A stretch of 64,000 nt of DNA from Gemmatimonadetes bacterium T265 (GTDB lineage Bacteria; Gemmatimonadota; Gemmatimonadetes; Gemmatimonadales; Gemmatimonadaceae). Below, one piece after another: positions 35,613-47,018 of this stretch; the first letter of the stretch is position 1; each line of letters begins with the position of its first letter. A program made the position numbers and the translations under genes. The notes under the pieces are model-generated. The model was not told where the DNA came from, ran no database searches, and saw only the letters and a list, made by a program, of their open reading frames with translations. Where the stretch lies: positions 434,001 through 498,000 of the forward strand of contig BPUI01000001.1 of assembly GCA_019973575.1 (NCBI GenBank), read 5' to 3'.

Positions 35613-37070
35613 CTACACCCGGTTCCGCTTCCACCGCCCCGCGCGCCAGAGCGCGATCATCGCCAGCCCCCGCCCGACCGCGGTGAGCGAGATCGCCCAC
35701 CACAGCCCCGGCGCCCCGTACCGCGGCGTCGCCCACGTCGCGAGCGGAATGCGCGCCGCCGTGAGGCTCGTCGACGCGACCATCGGCGCGACCGTCGCCC
35801 CCGCCCCGCCGAGCGCCCCTTCGAGCACCACCTCGGCGCAGACGACGAGCTGCGACACCGCCGCGATGCGCAGGTAGCGCGCGGTCTCGGCTACCACTGC
35901 GGCGTCGCGCGTGAAGATACCGGCGAGGAACGCGGGTGCCGCGAAGCTCGCCGCGGCGGCGACGAGTGCCGGGACGCTCGCCGCGCCGAGCATCGTCCAC
36001 CCCGCCCGCTCGGCCCGTTCGACGCGGCCCGCGCCCATGTTCTGCCCGATCACCGCCGCGGCGGCCGCGCCGAAGCCGACGCCGACCATGTAGAGCCAGC
36101 TCTCGACCCGGAAGCCGAGGCCGAGCGCGGCGAGCGCCGGCACGCCGAGCGACGACGCCGAGCGGCCGATCACCACGTAGACGACCGAAAAGAGCACGCC
36201 CGTGGCCGCCGTCGGCAGCCCGACGCGGAGCACGGTCGCGAGCACGGCCGCGTCCGGCCGGCCGAAGCGCACGAGCCCGCGCCGCCGCAGCAGGAGGAAG
36301 CCGACGAGGCAGGCGACGCTGCGCGTGGCGGTCGTCGCGAGCGCCGCGCCGGCGATCCCCAACTCCGGGAACCCGAAGCGGCCGAGGATGAGCAGCGGGT
36401 CGAACACGAGGCCCATCGCCACCGAGCCGGCGAGCACGAGGAGCGGCGTCCGCGTGTCCCCGCTCGCGCGGAAGGCGGCGTCGACGGTGAAGTAGGCGTA
36501 GAGCACGGGCGCCGCGAGCGCGTACACGCCGAGGTAGCGCGCACCGAGCGCGGCGACGGCCGCGGGCGCGTGCATGAGCGCGAGCAGGCCCCCGGCGTTC
36601 GTGCGCCCCGCGACGGCGACGACGGTGCCTAACACGACCGCGAGGAGCAGCGCGTCGCCCGTCGCGCGCGCGGCGTCGGCCGGGCGGCGCTCGCCGTGCC
36701 GGCGGGACGCGACGGCCGTGAGGCCGACGGAGATCATTTCCGCGACCGAGATCGCCATCCAGACCCAGAACACCGACGCCGTGACCGCGGCGAGCGCCGT
36801 CGGCCCGAGGTGCCGGCCGACCCAGAACGCGTCGGCGGCGAGGAAGACGGTCATGAGCAGGTTGCTCACGACCGCCGGCAGCGCGACGCGGACGACGAGG
36901 CGGCCTAACGGCTCGCGGACGAGCGCGGGGTACTCGCCCGTGGGACGTCCGCCCGCCCGGTCGCCGCCGGCGGGGTGCTCGCCGGTGACGCGGGCCGCCA
37001 GCGCGGGGGTGAGCGCGACGGGGACGCCGCCGTCGCGCTCCTCGACGGGGAGGGTGCGGGTGGCGGTCAC
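35613..37070 (-). CDS. MATE-family multidrug/cation exporter
   Basis: 485 aa with a GTG start overlapping the stop of the Mrp gene (GTGA). After about 50 variable residues come twelve hydrophobic segments with MATE features: VALPAVVSNLLMTVFLAADA, DAFWVGRHLGPTALAAVT, and AALGLGFRVESWLYMVGVGF. The latter is followed by AVIGQNMGAGRVERAERAG, the typical QNxGAG loop. It exports organic cations or drugs using a Na+ or H+ gradient; substrate not predictable. It forms an operon with the mrp gene. Confidence 0.93.
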   Translation of the reverse strand: MTATRTLPVEERDGGVPVALTPALAARVTGEHPAGGDRAGGRPTGEYPALVREPLGRLVVRVALPAVVSNLLMTVFLAADAFWVGRHLGPTALAAVTASVFWVWMAISVAEMISVGLTAVASRRHGERRPADAARATGDALLLAVVLGTVVAVAGRTNAGGLLALMHAPAAVAALGARYLGVYALAAPVLYAYFTVDAAFRASGDTRTPLLVLAGSVAMGLVFDPLLILGRFGFPELGIAGAALATTATRSVACLVGFLLLRRRGLVRFGRPDAAVLATVLRVGLPTAATGVLFSVVYVVIGRSASSLGVPALAALGLGFRVESWLYMVGVGFGAAAAAVIGQNMGAGRVERAERAGWTMLGAASVPALVAAAASFAAPAFLAGIFTRDAAVVAETARYLRIAAVSQLVVCAEVVLEGALGGAGATVAPMVASTSLTAARIPLATWATPRYGAPGLWWAISLTAVGRGLAMIALWRAGRWKRNRV

Positions 37071-38287
37071 CCCGCGGCCGCGCCCGCCGCCTCCGGGTAC
37101 CGGTCCCGCACCCGCTCCACCACCCGCCCCGCCACCTGCTCCAGCGCGCGCGACACGCCCGCCTTCGGCTCGTGCACGACGATCGGCCGCCCCGTGTCGC
37201 CGCCCTCGACCACCCGCGGGTCGAGCGGGATCTGGCCTAACAGCGGGACCCCGACCTCGTCGGCCAGCGCCTGGCCGCCGCCCGACCCGAACACCGCGAT
37301 CGGCTTGCCCGTCTCGGGGTTCTCGAGGTAGCTCATGTTCTCGACCACGCCCAGCACCGGCACGCCGACCCGCTCGAACATCCGCACGCCGCGGAGCGCG
37401 TCGCCGACGGCCACCTGCTGCGGCGTGGTGACGACGACCCCGCCGTGCACGTGCGTCGCCTGCACGAGCGAGAGCTGCGCGTCGCCCGTGCCCGGCGGCA
37501 TGTCGACGAAGAAGTAGTCGAGCTGGCCCCAGTTCACGTCGCGCAGGAACTGCGTGATCACCTTCATGATGATCGGGCCGCGCCAGATCGCCGGCTGGTC
37601 GCGCTCGATCAGCAGGCCGATGGAGATGACCTTCACGCCGTAAGCGAGCAGCGGCTGGATCTTCTCGTCGCGCACCGGCGGCGCCTCGCTCACGCCTAAC
37701 ATGCGCGGCAGGTTGGGCCCGTAGATGTCGGCGTCCATGAGCCCGACCCTGGCGCCCTGCTTCGCGAGCGCGACGGCCACGTTCACCGCCACGGTCGACT
37801 TCCCGACCCCGCCCTTGCCGCTCGACACCGCGATGATGCGGCCGAGCTGCGGGTACGCGACCGGCGTGGGCGCGGCGGGCGTCTGCGGGGCGGCGCGCGG
37901 CGGCGCCGCATCCATCACGGGCAGCGCGCGCCCCGAACCCGGGGCGCCGACGGGCTTGCCGCCCCCCGGTGCCTGCCCGCCCGCGCTCGCGCCGCGCGCC
38001 TCGCGCTGCGCCTCCCGCCGCGTCGCGCGCGCGGCGGCGTACGCAGCCGGGTCCTGCACGTCGACCCGGACGTCGGTCACGCCGGGCACGCGTTCGACGG
38101 TCTGGCGCACCTCGCGCACGAGCGTCGCCTCGTCGGCGGCGTCGAGCAGCAGCGTGAAGCGGACCTTGCCGTCGGGCGTGGTCGCCACGTCCTGCACCTG
38201 CTCGGCGCTGACGAGGTCGCGGCCGTGCCGCGGGTTGCGCACGCGGCCGAGGGCGTCGGCGATGCGCTGGGTGAGGGGGGTGCTCAT
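37067..38287 (-). CDS. Mrp/NBP35-family iron-sulfur cluster carrier ATPase
   Basis: 406 aa from the ATG at 38287 (MSTPLTQRIADALGRV). The N-terminal MIP18/DUF59 domain (about residues 5-85) has RNPRHGRDLVSAEQVQDV. After an Ala/Gly/Pro linker comes the deviant Walker A P-loop IIAVSSGKGGVGKSTVAVN, then LMDADIYGPNLPRMLG, VDMPPGTGDAQLSL and VVENMSYL. The usual CxxC after the MSY motif is not present (NMSYLENPETGK), so cluster binding may differ from ApbC. It delivers or scaffolds Fe-S clusters in the cytoplasm. Confidence 0.93.
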   Translation of the reverse strand: MSTPLTQRIADALGRVRNPRHGRDLVSAEQVQDVATTPDGKVRFTLLLDAADEATLVREVRQTVERVPGVTDVRVDVQDPAAYAAARATRREAQREARGASAGGQAPGGGKPVGAPGSGRALPVMDAAPPRAAPQTPAAPTPVAYPQLGRIIAVSSGKGGVGKSTVAVNVAVALAKQGARVGLMDADIYGPNLPRMLGVSEAPPVRDEKIQPLLAYGVKVISIGLLIERDQPAIWRGPIIMKVITQFLRDVNWGQLDYFFVDMPPGTGDAQLSLVQATHVHGGVVVTTPQQVAVGDALRGVRMFERVGVPVLGVVENMSYLENPETGKPIAVFGSGGGQALADEVGVPLLGQIPLDPRVVEGGDTGRPIVVHEPKAGVSRALEQVAGRVVERVRDRYPEAAGAAAG

Positions 38288-38378
38288 GCGTGAAGACCTA
38301 TGGAGACGCGGCAAGGCGCCGCGGAGTGTGCGGGCGAAGGTGCACCCGGGTTGAGGACGTCGTCCCGAATCCGTTCGG

Positions 38379-38567
38379 TGTCATCCTGAGCGCAGCGAAG
38401 GATCGCTGTCCGACAGAACCCATGTCGTCCCGAGCAGCGCGAGGGACCTACTCTCCCTGGCGAGGGGCCGGGCCCATCACCTCGGACGGTAGGTCCCTCG
38501 CGTTGCTCGGGACGACAGGACGCGGGCGCCACGGATAGCGATCCTTCGCCTTCGGCTCAGGATGACA
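38379..38567. repeat. Outer inverted-repeat pair, TGTCATCCTGAG variant, carrying an inner pair
   Basis: Left arm 38379-38405 matches the arms at 25278 and 35439. The right arm 38539-38567 is its complement with a short CGCCTTCGG difference. Between them sits a complete second pair of the other variant (38423-38517). The whole block fills the gap between the mrp start and the nrnA stop. Confidence 0.88.
38423..38517. repeat. Inner inverted-repeat pair, GTCGTCCCGAGC variant
   Basis: Arms 38423-38450 (TGTCGTCCCGAGCAGCGCGA...) and 38490-38517 are near-perfect complements, with a 39-base loop. They resemble the pair at 21805. Lying inside the other variant, they suggest one element inserted in another. 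Confidence 0.88.
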
Positions 38568-38621
38568 ACCCGTCGAAAGCGCCGGACGTGCCCGACGCCG
38601 AAAGCTAGCCGCCCCCGTTTC

Positions 38622-39710
38622 CTACCCCACCGCCACCCCCACGTGCGCCCGCGCCGCCTCCACCACGCGCGCCCGCACCTCGTCCAACGCCCCCGCGATC
38701 ATCGCCCCGCTCGCCTTCGCGTGCCCCCCGCCCCCGAACGGCCGCGCGAGCGCGTTCACGTCCACGTCCCCAGTGCTCCGGAACGACACCTTCACCTTTC
38801 CGTGCCCGAGGTCGCGGAAGAGCATCGCGCACCGCGTCCCCGCGATCGACCGCGGCTGCTCGACGATCCCGTCGAGGTCCTCCGACTTCACCCCGTAGCG
38901 CTCCAGCGCCCCCGCCGGAATCGAAATCCACGCGAGCCCGTGCGCCGCGTCGGTCTCGAGCGTGCCAAGCGCGTCGCGCAGCAGGAAAAGCTTCCCGACC
39001 GGCTGGCTCGCGTAGATGCGCCGGTACATCGCCTCGGGGTCCACCCCCGCCGCGAGCAGCTCGGCCGCCACCGCATGGCAGCGCGGCGAGGTGTTGCTGA
39101 AGCGGAAGCCGCCGGTGTCGGTGAGGATCGCGACGTAGAGGGCGGTCGCGATCGCGGGCGTGAGCGGCCGGTCGAGCGCGGCCAGGAGGTCGAACACGAG
39201 CTCCCCCGTCGCGCTCGCCGAGATGTCGCTCACCACGACCCGGCTCGGCGGCTCATCACTCGGGAGGTGGTGGTCGATCGTGAGTTTGGGCTCGGCGAAC
39301 GCGCGCACCGCGTCGGCGAGCGTGCCCAGCCGCTTCACATCCGCGATGTCGAGCACCACGAGGAGGTCGACGCCACGCAGCGCGGCCGCCCCCTTCGCGC
39401 TCGCCTCCTCCACCGCCGCGTCGCCGGGCCCGTCGCCGGCGTTCTCGAGCAAGAAGCGGAAGCTGTCCGGCCACGGCGTCGGGTTGACGATCACGGGCCG
39501 GAGCCCCATCGCCGCGAGCGCGCGGGCGAGCCCGACCTCGGAGCCGCAGCCGTCGCCGTCGGCGTTGATGTGCGTCGAGAGCGCGACGCGGATCCCGGGG
39601 CGGAAGTAGGGCCCGAGGGCGCGCAGCTGTTCGAGGCGTGGGGCCGAGGCGGCGAGCGCCTGGTCGACGGCCTCGGTCAGGGCGGCGGGCGCGGGGATGG
39701 TGTTCGACAT
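38622..39710 (-). CDS. DHH-family phosphoesterase, NrnA-like (oligoribonuclease/pAp phosphatase)
   Basis: 362 aa from the ATG at 39710; an ATG eight codons upstream is possible. Motifs are STHINADGDGCGSEVGLA (first Asp motif), LLVVLDIADVKRLG, the DHH signature LTIDHHLPSDEPPSR, and the C-terminal DHHA1 domain with FGGGGHAKASGAMI. NrnA-type enzymes degrade nano-RNA and cyclic-dinucleotide breakdown products and dephosphorylate pAp. DHH/DHHA1 spacing and length fit NrnA rather than RecJ. Confidence 0.9.
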   Translation of the reverse strand: MSNTIPAPAALTEAVDQALAASAPRLEQLRALGPYFRPGIRVALSTHINADGDGCGSEVGLARALAAMGLRPVIVNPTPWPDSFRFLLENAGDGPGDAAVEEASAKGAAALRGVDLLVVLDIADVKRLGTLADAVRAFAEPKLTIDHHLPSDEPPSRVVVSDISASATGELVFDLLAALDRPLTPAIATALYVAILTDTGGFRFSNTSPRCHAVAAELLAAGVDPEAMYRRIYASQPVGKLFLLRDALGTLETDAAHGLAWISIPAGALERYGVKSEDLDGIVEQPRSIAGTRCAMLFRDLGHGKVKVSFRSTGDVDVNALARPFGGGGHAKASGAMIAGALDEVRARVVEAARAHVGVAVG

Positions 39711-39740
39711 GCCGGAAGAAAGCAGGCCCGGCAAACGAAC

Positions 39741-39774
39741 ACCGCCCGGGCGCCAGTGTCGGCGCCCGGGCGGT
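39741..39774 (-). terminator. Hairpin downstream of amino acid permease
   Basis: A 14-bp perfect stem, ACCGCCCGGGCGCC at 39741-39754 and its complement at 39761-39774, has a 6-base loop. It lies between the permease stop (39810) and the nrnA start (39710) on the minus strand and so is placed to end permease transcription. Confidence 0.75.
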
Positions 39775-39809
39775 CCATGAACGAAGCGGTCGCGCGTGCC
39801 GGCCGCGGC

Positions 39810-41300
39810 TCAGTCGCCGGCCATGACAGGCTGTGCGCCGACTCGTGCCATGGTCCCGCCGACGCGCGAGTGCGTGCGCCCGTACAGGAAGTAGATCACG
39901 AGTCCGATGAGCAGCCAGACGAACAGCCGGACCCAGGTGTCGTACGGCAGGTGGTACATGAGGTAGCCGCACACCAAAATGCCGAGGATCGGCACGACCG
40001 GGACGAACGGCGTCTTGAACGGGCGGACCAGCTCGGGGCGCTTGTAGCGGAGCATCAGGACGCCCGCGCTCACGACCACGAAGGCGAAGAGCGTCCCGAT
40101 CGAGACGAGTTCGCCGAGCAGGTCGATCGGGAAGAAGCCCGCGATGACCGCCGCGATCGAGCCGCAGAGGATCGTCGTCACGTACGGCGTCTGGAAGCGC
40201 GGGTGGACCTTGCCGAACACGGGCGGGAGCAGCCCGTCGCGCGCCATCGAGAAGAAGACGCGCGGCTGGCCCATGAGCATGACGAGCACCACCGAGGCGA
40301 GCCCGGCGATGGCGCCCAGGTCGACGAGGTAGCCGAGCCACGCATAGCTGGACGGCAGCGCGCGCACCGCGATGTCGACCGGGTGCGGCACGTTGAGCTG
40401 CTGGAACGGCACGAGCCCCGTCATCACGAGCGACATCAGGATGTAGAGGACCGTGCAGACGCCGAGCGAGCCGAGCATGCCGATCGGCATGTCGCGCTGG
40501 GGGTTCTTGGCCTCCTGCGCCGCGGTGCTCACGGCGTCGAAGCCGATGTACGCGAAGAACACCACGCCCGCCGCACGCACGATCCCACTGAAGCCGTAGA
40601 CGCCCTCGCCCTGCGCGGGCGGCACGAACGGGTGCCAGTTCGCCTGATGGACGTAGGCGAAGCCGATGCAGATGACGAGCAGCACGATCGCGAGCTTCAC
40701 GAACACGATCGCGTTGTTGAAGCGGGCCGACTCCTTCATGCCGACGACGAGCAGCGCGGTCATTGCCAGTGTGAGCAGGATCGCGGGCAGGTTAATCACG
40801 CCGCCCGGGATGCGCTCGAACGACTTGCTGGCCTCGATCCACTTGAGGGGCGCCGTCGTGTACGCGGTCCCGACGTTCAGGCCGAGCTTGTTGAGCAGGG
40901 CGACGAAGTACCCGGACCAGCCCACCGCGACCGTCGACGCGCCGAAGAGGTACTCGAGGATCAGGTCCCACCCGATGATCCAGGCGACGAACTCGCCGAG
41001 CGTAGCGTAGGCGTACGTGTACGCGGAGCCGGCGACCGGGATCATCGAGGCGAACTCGGCGTAGCAGAGCCCCGCGAAGAGGCAGCCGAGGCCCGCGAGC
41101 ACGAAAGACCAGACCACGGCGGGCCCGGCGTTGTTGGCCGCGGCCGTCCCGGTCAGCACGAAGATGCCGGCGCCGATGATCGCGCCGATGCCGAGCGTGA
41201 CGAGGTTGGTGGCCGTGAGCGAGCGCTTGAGGGTGTGGGACCCCTCCTCGCTCGCCTCGCTCTGGATCTGCGAGATACTCTTGGTAGACGACAGCGCCAT
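39810..41300 (-). CDS. APC-superfamily amino acid permease (cationic amino acid transporter type)
   Basis: 496 aa from the ATG at 41300 (MALSSTKSISQIQSE). Twelve or more hydrophobic helices are seen. TM1 has the consensus VTLGIGAIIGAGIFVLTGTA, the helix-breaking GAIIGAGIF motif that binds substrate in LeuT-fold transporters. FFAYIGFDAVSTAAQEAKNP and PQRDMPIGMLGSLG follow, as in YfnA/CAT proteins. The C-terminal VWLLIGLVIYFLYGRTHSRV is typical. It imports amino acids with protons. It is followed by a hairpin terminator. Confidence 0.94.
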   Translation of the reverse strand: MALSSTKSISQIQSEASEEGSHTLKRSLTATNLVTLGIGAIIGAGIFVLTGTAAANNAGPAVVWSFVLAGLGCLFAGLCYAEFASMIPVAGSAYTYAYATLGEFVAWIIGWDLILEYLFGASTVAVGWSGYFVALLNKLGLNVGTAYTTAPLKWIEASKSFERIPGGVINLPAILLTLAMTALLVVGMKESARFNNAIVFVKLAIVLLVICIGFAYVHQANWHPFVPPAQGEGVYGFSGIVRAAGVVFFAYIGFDAVSTAAQEAKNPQRDMPIGMLGSLGVCTVLYILMSLVMTGLVPFQQLNVPHPVDIAVRALPSSYAWLGYLVDLGAIAGLASVVLVMLMGQPRVFFSMARDGLLPPVFGKVHPRFQTPYVTTILCGSIAAVIAGFFPIDLLGELVSIGTLFAFVVVSAGVLMLRYKRPELVRPFKTPFVPVVPILGILVCGYLMYHLPYDTWVRLFVWLLIGLVIYFLYGRTHSRVGGTMARVGAQPVMAGD

Positions 41301-41426
41301 CGCGGGTCCTCTCGTGCCCGGGCCGTGGCCGGGCCGGGATGCTGAAACGGTGGGGTACTCGGCGGGCCGGGTGGTGGGCGCACCCCGGGGCAGGAGGCGC
41401 AAGCTGCCCGGCGCGTGCGGGGGTTG
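41301..41426. other. Short intergenic interval
   Basis: 126 bases between the norD stop and the permease start on the minus strand. No hairpin or gene recognised; it should contain the permease promoter. Confidence 0.4.
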
Positions 41427-43370
41427 TCAACAGACCGACCCCGCGCCGACCAACTGCCGCACGGCTCCGACGAGCGCGAGCGGGAGCTGCTCCGGACGCC
41501 GCAGCACCGTGTGCCCGGCCGCGCCGAAAATGTGCGGGAGGTACTCCGCTTCTTCCCGGTCCACCGTGAGACAATATGGGTAGACGCCGCCGGCGCGCGC
41601 CTCGTGGATCGCCTGCCGCGCGTCCTCGGTCGCATAACGCCCCTGGTAGCCGTCGGCGTCGTTGGGGCGCCCGTCGGAGAGGAGCAGGAGCAGGCGGTGC
41701 CCGGCCGGCTGGCGCGCGAGGAGCGCCGTGGCGTGGCGCACCGCGGCCCCGAGCCGCGTGTTCCCACTCGGGCGCATGGCCGCGATCCGCCGCCGCACCG
41801 CGGCGTCGTGGCGCTCCGCGAACGCCTTGATGGTCGTGACGCGCACCGCGTGCGCGCCGCGGCTGCTGAACGTCAGCACCGCGAACGGGTCGCCGAGCGC
41901 TTCGAGCGCCTCACCCGCCAGGAGGAGGGCTTCCTTCTCGACGTCGATGATCTGGCGCGTCTCTCCCCGCCGCGTGCTCACCGGGGCGTCGGTCGAGCCG
42001 CTCACGTCGACGAGGATCGCGATGGCGAGCGCGCGCCGCGCCGGGCGGACGGCGACGTAGAGTCGGTCGCCGCCGGCGCTGCCCGTGCGGCGGTCGACGA
42101 GTGCGTCGACGCACGCGGCGAGGTCGAGCTCCTCGCCGAACGGCTGCCGGGGGAGCCGCGCACGCCGGGCGCGCAGGGGTTCGAACCGCTGGCGCACGCG
42201 GCGCACCACGGCCGCGTGGTCACGGAGGATCGCATCCGCCCAGGCCCCATCCCCCTCGGGGGCGCGCGCGAGCACGACCGTCGCGCCGCACAACCGGTGG
42301 CGCCCGGCCCCGGCGTCCCACTCGGGGTACGTAACGCGCCCCGCCTCGTCCGACGCGCCGGCCGACCGATCGCTCGGCCGTGGGCCGTCTGCGGGCGGTC
42401 GCTCGGGCACGCGCTCGGGCACGAGTGGGCGGTCGCCGTCGTCCATCGCGACGACCATCTGCGCCGACGCGTCGGCGGGCGGCGAGGGCGCATCGCCGAG
42501 TGGCGTGCCGCCAGCGCCCGGAATCGGAACGGTCTGATCCGGCCGGCGGGCGCCGCGCGACACGCTCTCCTGCTGCAGCCCCGGTAAGGACACCGGCAGC
42601 GCCGGTGGCGCGTCGCGGACGCGCGCGGCGAGCTCGCGCTCGGAGTCTGGCAGCTGCCCCCAGTGCTCGACGGGCAGCACGGCACGGAACGCCCGCCCGT
42701 GCACCGCCCGCAGCCGCGCGGCGGTCGCCCGCGCCCACGCCAACGACGCGGCCGCGTCCGCCGCACCGGCCGGCATGTCGGGGGCGTCGGGGAGGGCCGG
42801 GCCGTCCGCCGCCGGGTCGCCAGCGAGCACCGCGCGCACGAGCTGTTCGACGTCGCGCTCGGCCGCGGGCAGCAGCGCGAGCGGCGGGCGGATCGCGAGC
42901 GCCGCGGCCCGGGCCGCCCGCAGCGGCGCACCCGCGGCGCGCGTCCGCTCGAGGAGCGCCCGGTCGACCGCGGCCCCCTCGCAGAGCGCGTACAGCGTGC
43001 GCTCGAGCGGGTCCTCCGCGCCCTCGACGAGCGCCGCGCTCCCGCGCACGACGCGCTCCGCCTGCCCGAGCGCGAGCAGACGCCAGCACGCGAGGGCTTC
43101 GTCCGCGTCGGTTGCCGGCAGCGTGTGTGGCAGCCGGATCGTGTCCCCGGCGTGCGTGGCGAGCGGCGGTGCCGGACGCTGCGCGCCGAGCAGCCGCCAC
43201 ACCCACGACGGCGGTCGCGGCTCCGGCGCCGGCTCGACGCGCAGCGGGCGCCCGTACAGCGCGGCCAGCACCAGCTCGAGGCGCCGGCGCACGTCCTCGA
43301 GCGCGGGAAGCGCGGGCGCCGCTTCCCTCCGCCCCAGGCGCGCCCGCAGCCGCGCCCCCGCCCGGCGCAC
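41427..43370 (-). CDS. norD: NorD-like protein with C-terminal VWA domain
   Basis: About 647 aa if the GTG at 43370 is the start, 26 bases after the norQ stop. An earlier start at 43481 would overlap norQ by 85 bases. The first 430 residues are Ala/Arg-rich helical. The C-terminal VWA domain has the MIDAS motif AIAILVDVSGSTDAP, then LGDPFAVLTFSSRGAHAVR, LLLLSDGRPNDADGYQGRYA, EDARQAIHEARAGGVYPYC and YLPHIFGAAGHTVL. This pattern is the NorD/CbbO type, partner of a MoxR-like AAA ATPase in loading metals into enzymes. No nitric-oxide reductase or Rubisco gene is nearby, so the client is unknown. Confidence 0.88.
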   Translation of the reverse strand: MRRAGARLRARLGRREAAPALPALEDVRRRLELVLAALYGRPLRVEPAPEPRPPSWVWRLLGAQRPAPPLATHAGDTIRLPHTLPATDADEALACWRLLALGQAERVVRGSAALVEGAEDPLERTLYALCEGAAVDRALLERTRAAGAPLRAARAAALAIRPPLALLPAAERDVEQLVRAVLAGDPAADGPALPDAPDMPAGAADAAASLAWARATAARLRAVHGRAFRAVLPVEHWGQLPDSERELAARVRDAPPALPVSLPGLQQESVSRGARRPDQTVPIPGAGGTPLGDAPSPPADASAQMVVAMDDGDRPLVPERVPERPPADGPRPSDRSAGASDEAGRVTYPEWDAGAGRHRLCGATVVLARAPEGDGAWADAILRDHAAVVRRVRQRFEPLRARRARLPRQPFGEELDLAACVDALVDRRTGSAGGDRLYVAVRPARRALAIAILVDVSGSTDAPVSTRRGETRQIIDVEKEALLLAGEALEALGDPFAVLTFSSRGAHAVRVTTIKAFAERHDAAVRRRIAAMRPSGNTRLGAAVRHATALLARQPAGHRLLLLLSDGRPNDADGYQGRYATEDARQAIHEARAGGVYPYCLTVDREEAEYLPHIFGAAGHTVLRRPEQLPLALVGAVRQLVGAGSVC

Positions 43371-43396
43371 GAGCGCGCGCGTCAGAACCGCGCGGG

Positions 43397-44218
43397 TCAG
43401 AACGAGGCCGCGACGAGATCGCCGATGGCCCCGAGCAGGTCGGGGTCGTCGGTGAGCGGGCCGGCGAGGGCGACGCGACACGCCTCCGCCGGCGGGATTC
43501 CGTCCGCGATCAGCCGCCCGGTCGCGACGAGGAGGCGCGTCCCCGGCACCTCCGCCAACCCCTGGTCACGCAACGCGCGCACGCGCCGGGCCAGTTGCAC
43601 GAGCGCCGCGGCGCGCCCGCGATCCAGCCCGCTCTCGTGCGCCACGATCGCGGCCTCGACCTCGGGCGCGGGATGGTCGAAGTCGAGCGTCACGAAGCGC
43701 TGGCGCGTGCTCGGCTTCAGGTCCTTGACCGCGTGCTGATACCCCGGGTTGTACGACACGACGAGCTGGAAGCCCGGCGCGGCCTCGACCACCTCGCCCG
43801 TGCGCTCGATGGGAAGTATCCGCCGGTCGTCGGTGAGCGGGTGGATGACGACGATCGTGTCCTGCCGCGCCTCGACCACCTCGTCCAGGTAGCAGATCGC
43901 GCCGGCGCGCGCCGCCGCGGCGAGCGGCCCGTCGACCCACACCGTGTCACCGCCGCGGATCAGCCACCGGCCGGTGAGGTCGCTCGCCGAGAGGTCGTCG
44001 TGGCAGGCGACCGTCACGAGCGGGCGCCCGAGCCGCCACGCCATGTGCTCGACGAAACGCGTCTTGCCGCACCCCGTCGGCCCCTTGAGCATCACCGGAA
44101 GTCCGCGTGCGTGGCAGCGCTCGAACACCTCGACCTCGCGACCCAGGGGGACGTAGTAGGGCCCCGGTCCGGTCCGGGGGGACGACCCGTTCGGCGCGGA
44201 CGCAGCGCTGGCCGACAT
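43397..44218 (-). CDS. norQ: NorQ/CbbQ-type MoxR AAA ATPase
   Basis: 273 aa from the ATG at 44218 (MSASAASAPNGSSP). PYYVPLGREVEVFERC precedes Walker A GPTGCGKT (residues 46-53). SASDLTGRWLIRGGDTVWVD, Walker B ICYLDEVVEARQDT, the sensor VVSYNPGYQHAVKDLKPS and RQRFVTLDFD follow. This is the NorQ/CbbQ/GvpN subfamily. With NorD it would act as an ATP-driven activase. Upstream in the same operon lie a cupin gene (19-base gap) and guaB. Confidence 0.92.
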   Translation of the reverse strand: MSASAASAPNGSSPRTGPGPYYVPLGREVEVFERCHARGLPVMLKGPTGCGKTRFVEHMAWRLGRPLVTVACHDDLSASDLTGRWLIRGGDTVWVDGPLAAAARAGAICYLDEVVEARQDTIVVIHPLTDDRRILPIERTGEVVEAAPGFQLVVSYNPGYQHAVKDLKPSTRQRFVTLDFDHPAPEVEAAIVAHESGLDRGRAAALVQLARRVRALRDQGLAEVPGTRLLVATGRLIADGIPPAEACRVALAGPLTDDPDLLGAIGDLVAASF

Positions 44219-44237
44219 GGTGGCGATCGGGCCGCCG

Positions 44238-46405
<2,168 letters not shown>

Positions 46406-46453
46406 TCAAGTCGAACCCGCGCCGGCGTTGGCACCGGCGGGGTAACGGTCCAG

Positions 46454-46981
46454 TTAGCGCCGGCTCGGCCGTCCCATCCCGCGGCGCACCATGCCGACGA
46501 GCTTGGTGCGCACGCCTCCGGGCAGAAAGAGCACCGCGGCGCCGAGCACTTCCTTGACGTTGAGTTCGTGGAGCTCGTCGGGGTCGCCGTGCCAGTGGTC
46601 GAGCAGCACATCGTGCCCCGCGTTCGCCACGAGCCGCTGCAGCGCGAGCATCATGACGAATACGTCATCGACCTCGCCGATGAAGGGGATGAAGTCGGGG
46701 ATGAGGTCGATCGGCGAGATCACGTAGGCCATCGCGCCGGCGACGAGCGCCTTGTCGAGCGTCGAGACGCGCGCGTCGAGGAGCAGGCCGCCGAGGAGCC
46801 GCAGGTATGCGGGGAGCTGCCGGATCGTGTCGAGCAGGGTGTGCTTGGCCTCGGCGCGCGTGCGCGGCGGGCGCGAGGCGTCGCGGAAGTGGTCGTCCTG
46901 AAAGCGGCGGTCGTCCGAGTCGGCGCGCGGGCGGGCGCGCGGGGCGGACGAGGACGGCGAGTCGGCGCGGGGCGCGGTCAC
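46454..46981 (-). CDS. DUF1232 (YkvA-like) protein
   Basis: 175 aa, GTG start. The conserved DUF1232 segment is LDKALVAGAMAYVISPIDLI followed by PDFIPFIGEVDDVFVMMLAL, the typical ALxYxxSPxDLIPDxIPxxGxxDD motif. The N-terminal 50 residues are Arg/Ser-rich and charged. DUF1232 proteins are membrane-linked by context and have no established function. It is separated from guaB by about 78 bases. Confidence 0.88.
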   Translation of the reverse strand: MTAPRADSPSSSAPRARPRADSDDRRFQDDHFRDASRPPRTRAEAKHTLLDTIRQLPAYLRLLGGLLLDARVSTLDKALVAGAMAYVISPIDLIPDFIPFIGEVDDVFVMMLALQRLVANAGHDVLLDHWHGDPDELHELNVKEVLGAAVLFLPGGVRTKLVGMVRRGMGRPSRR

Positions 46982-47018
46982 GGATGGCGGCTCCAGACGA
47001 GGGGTGCGAACGGGCGGG

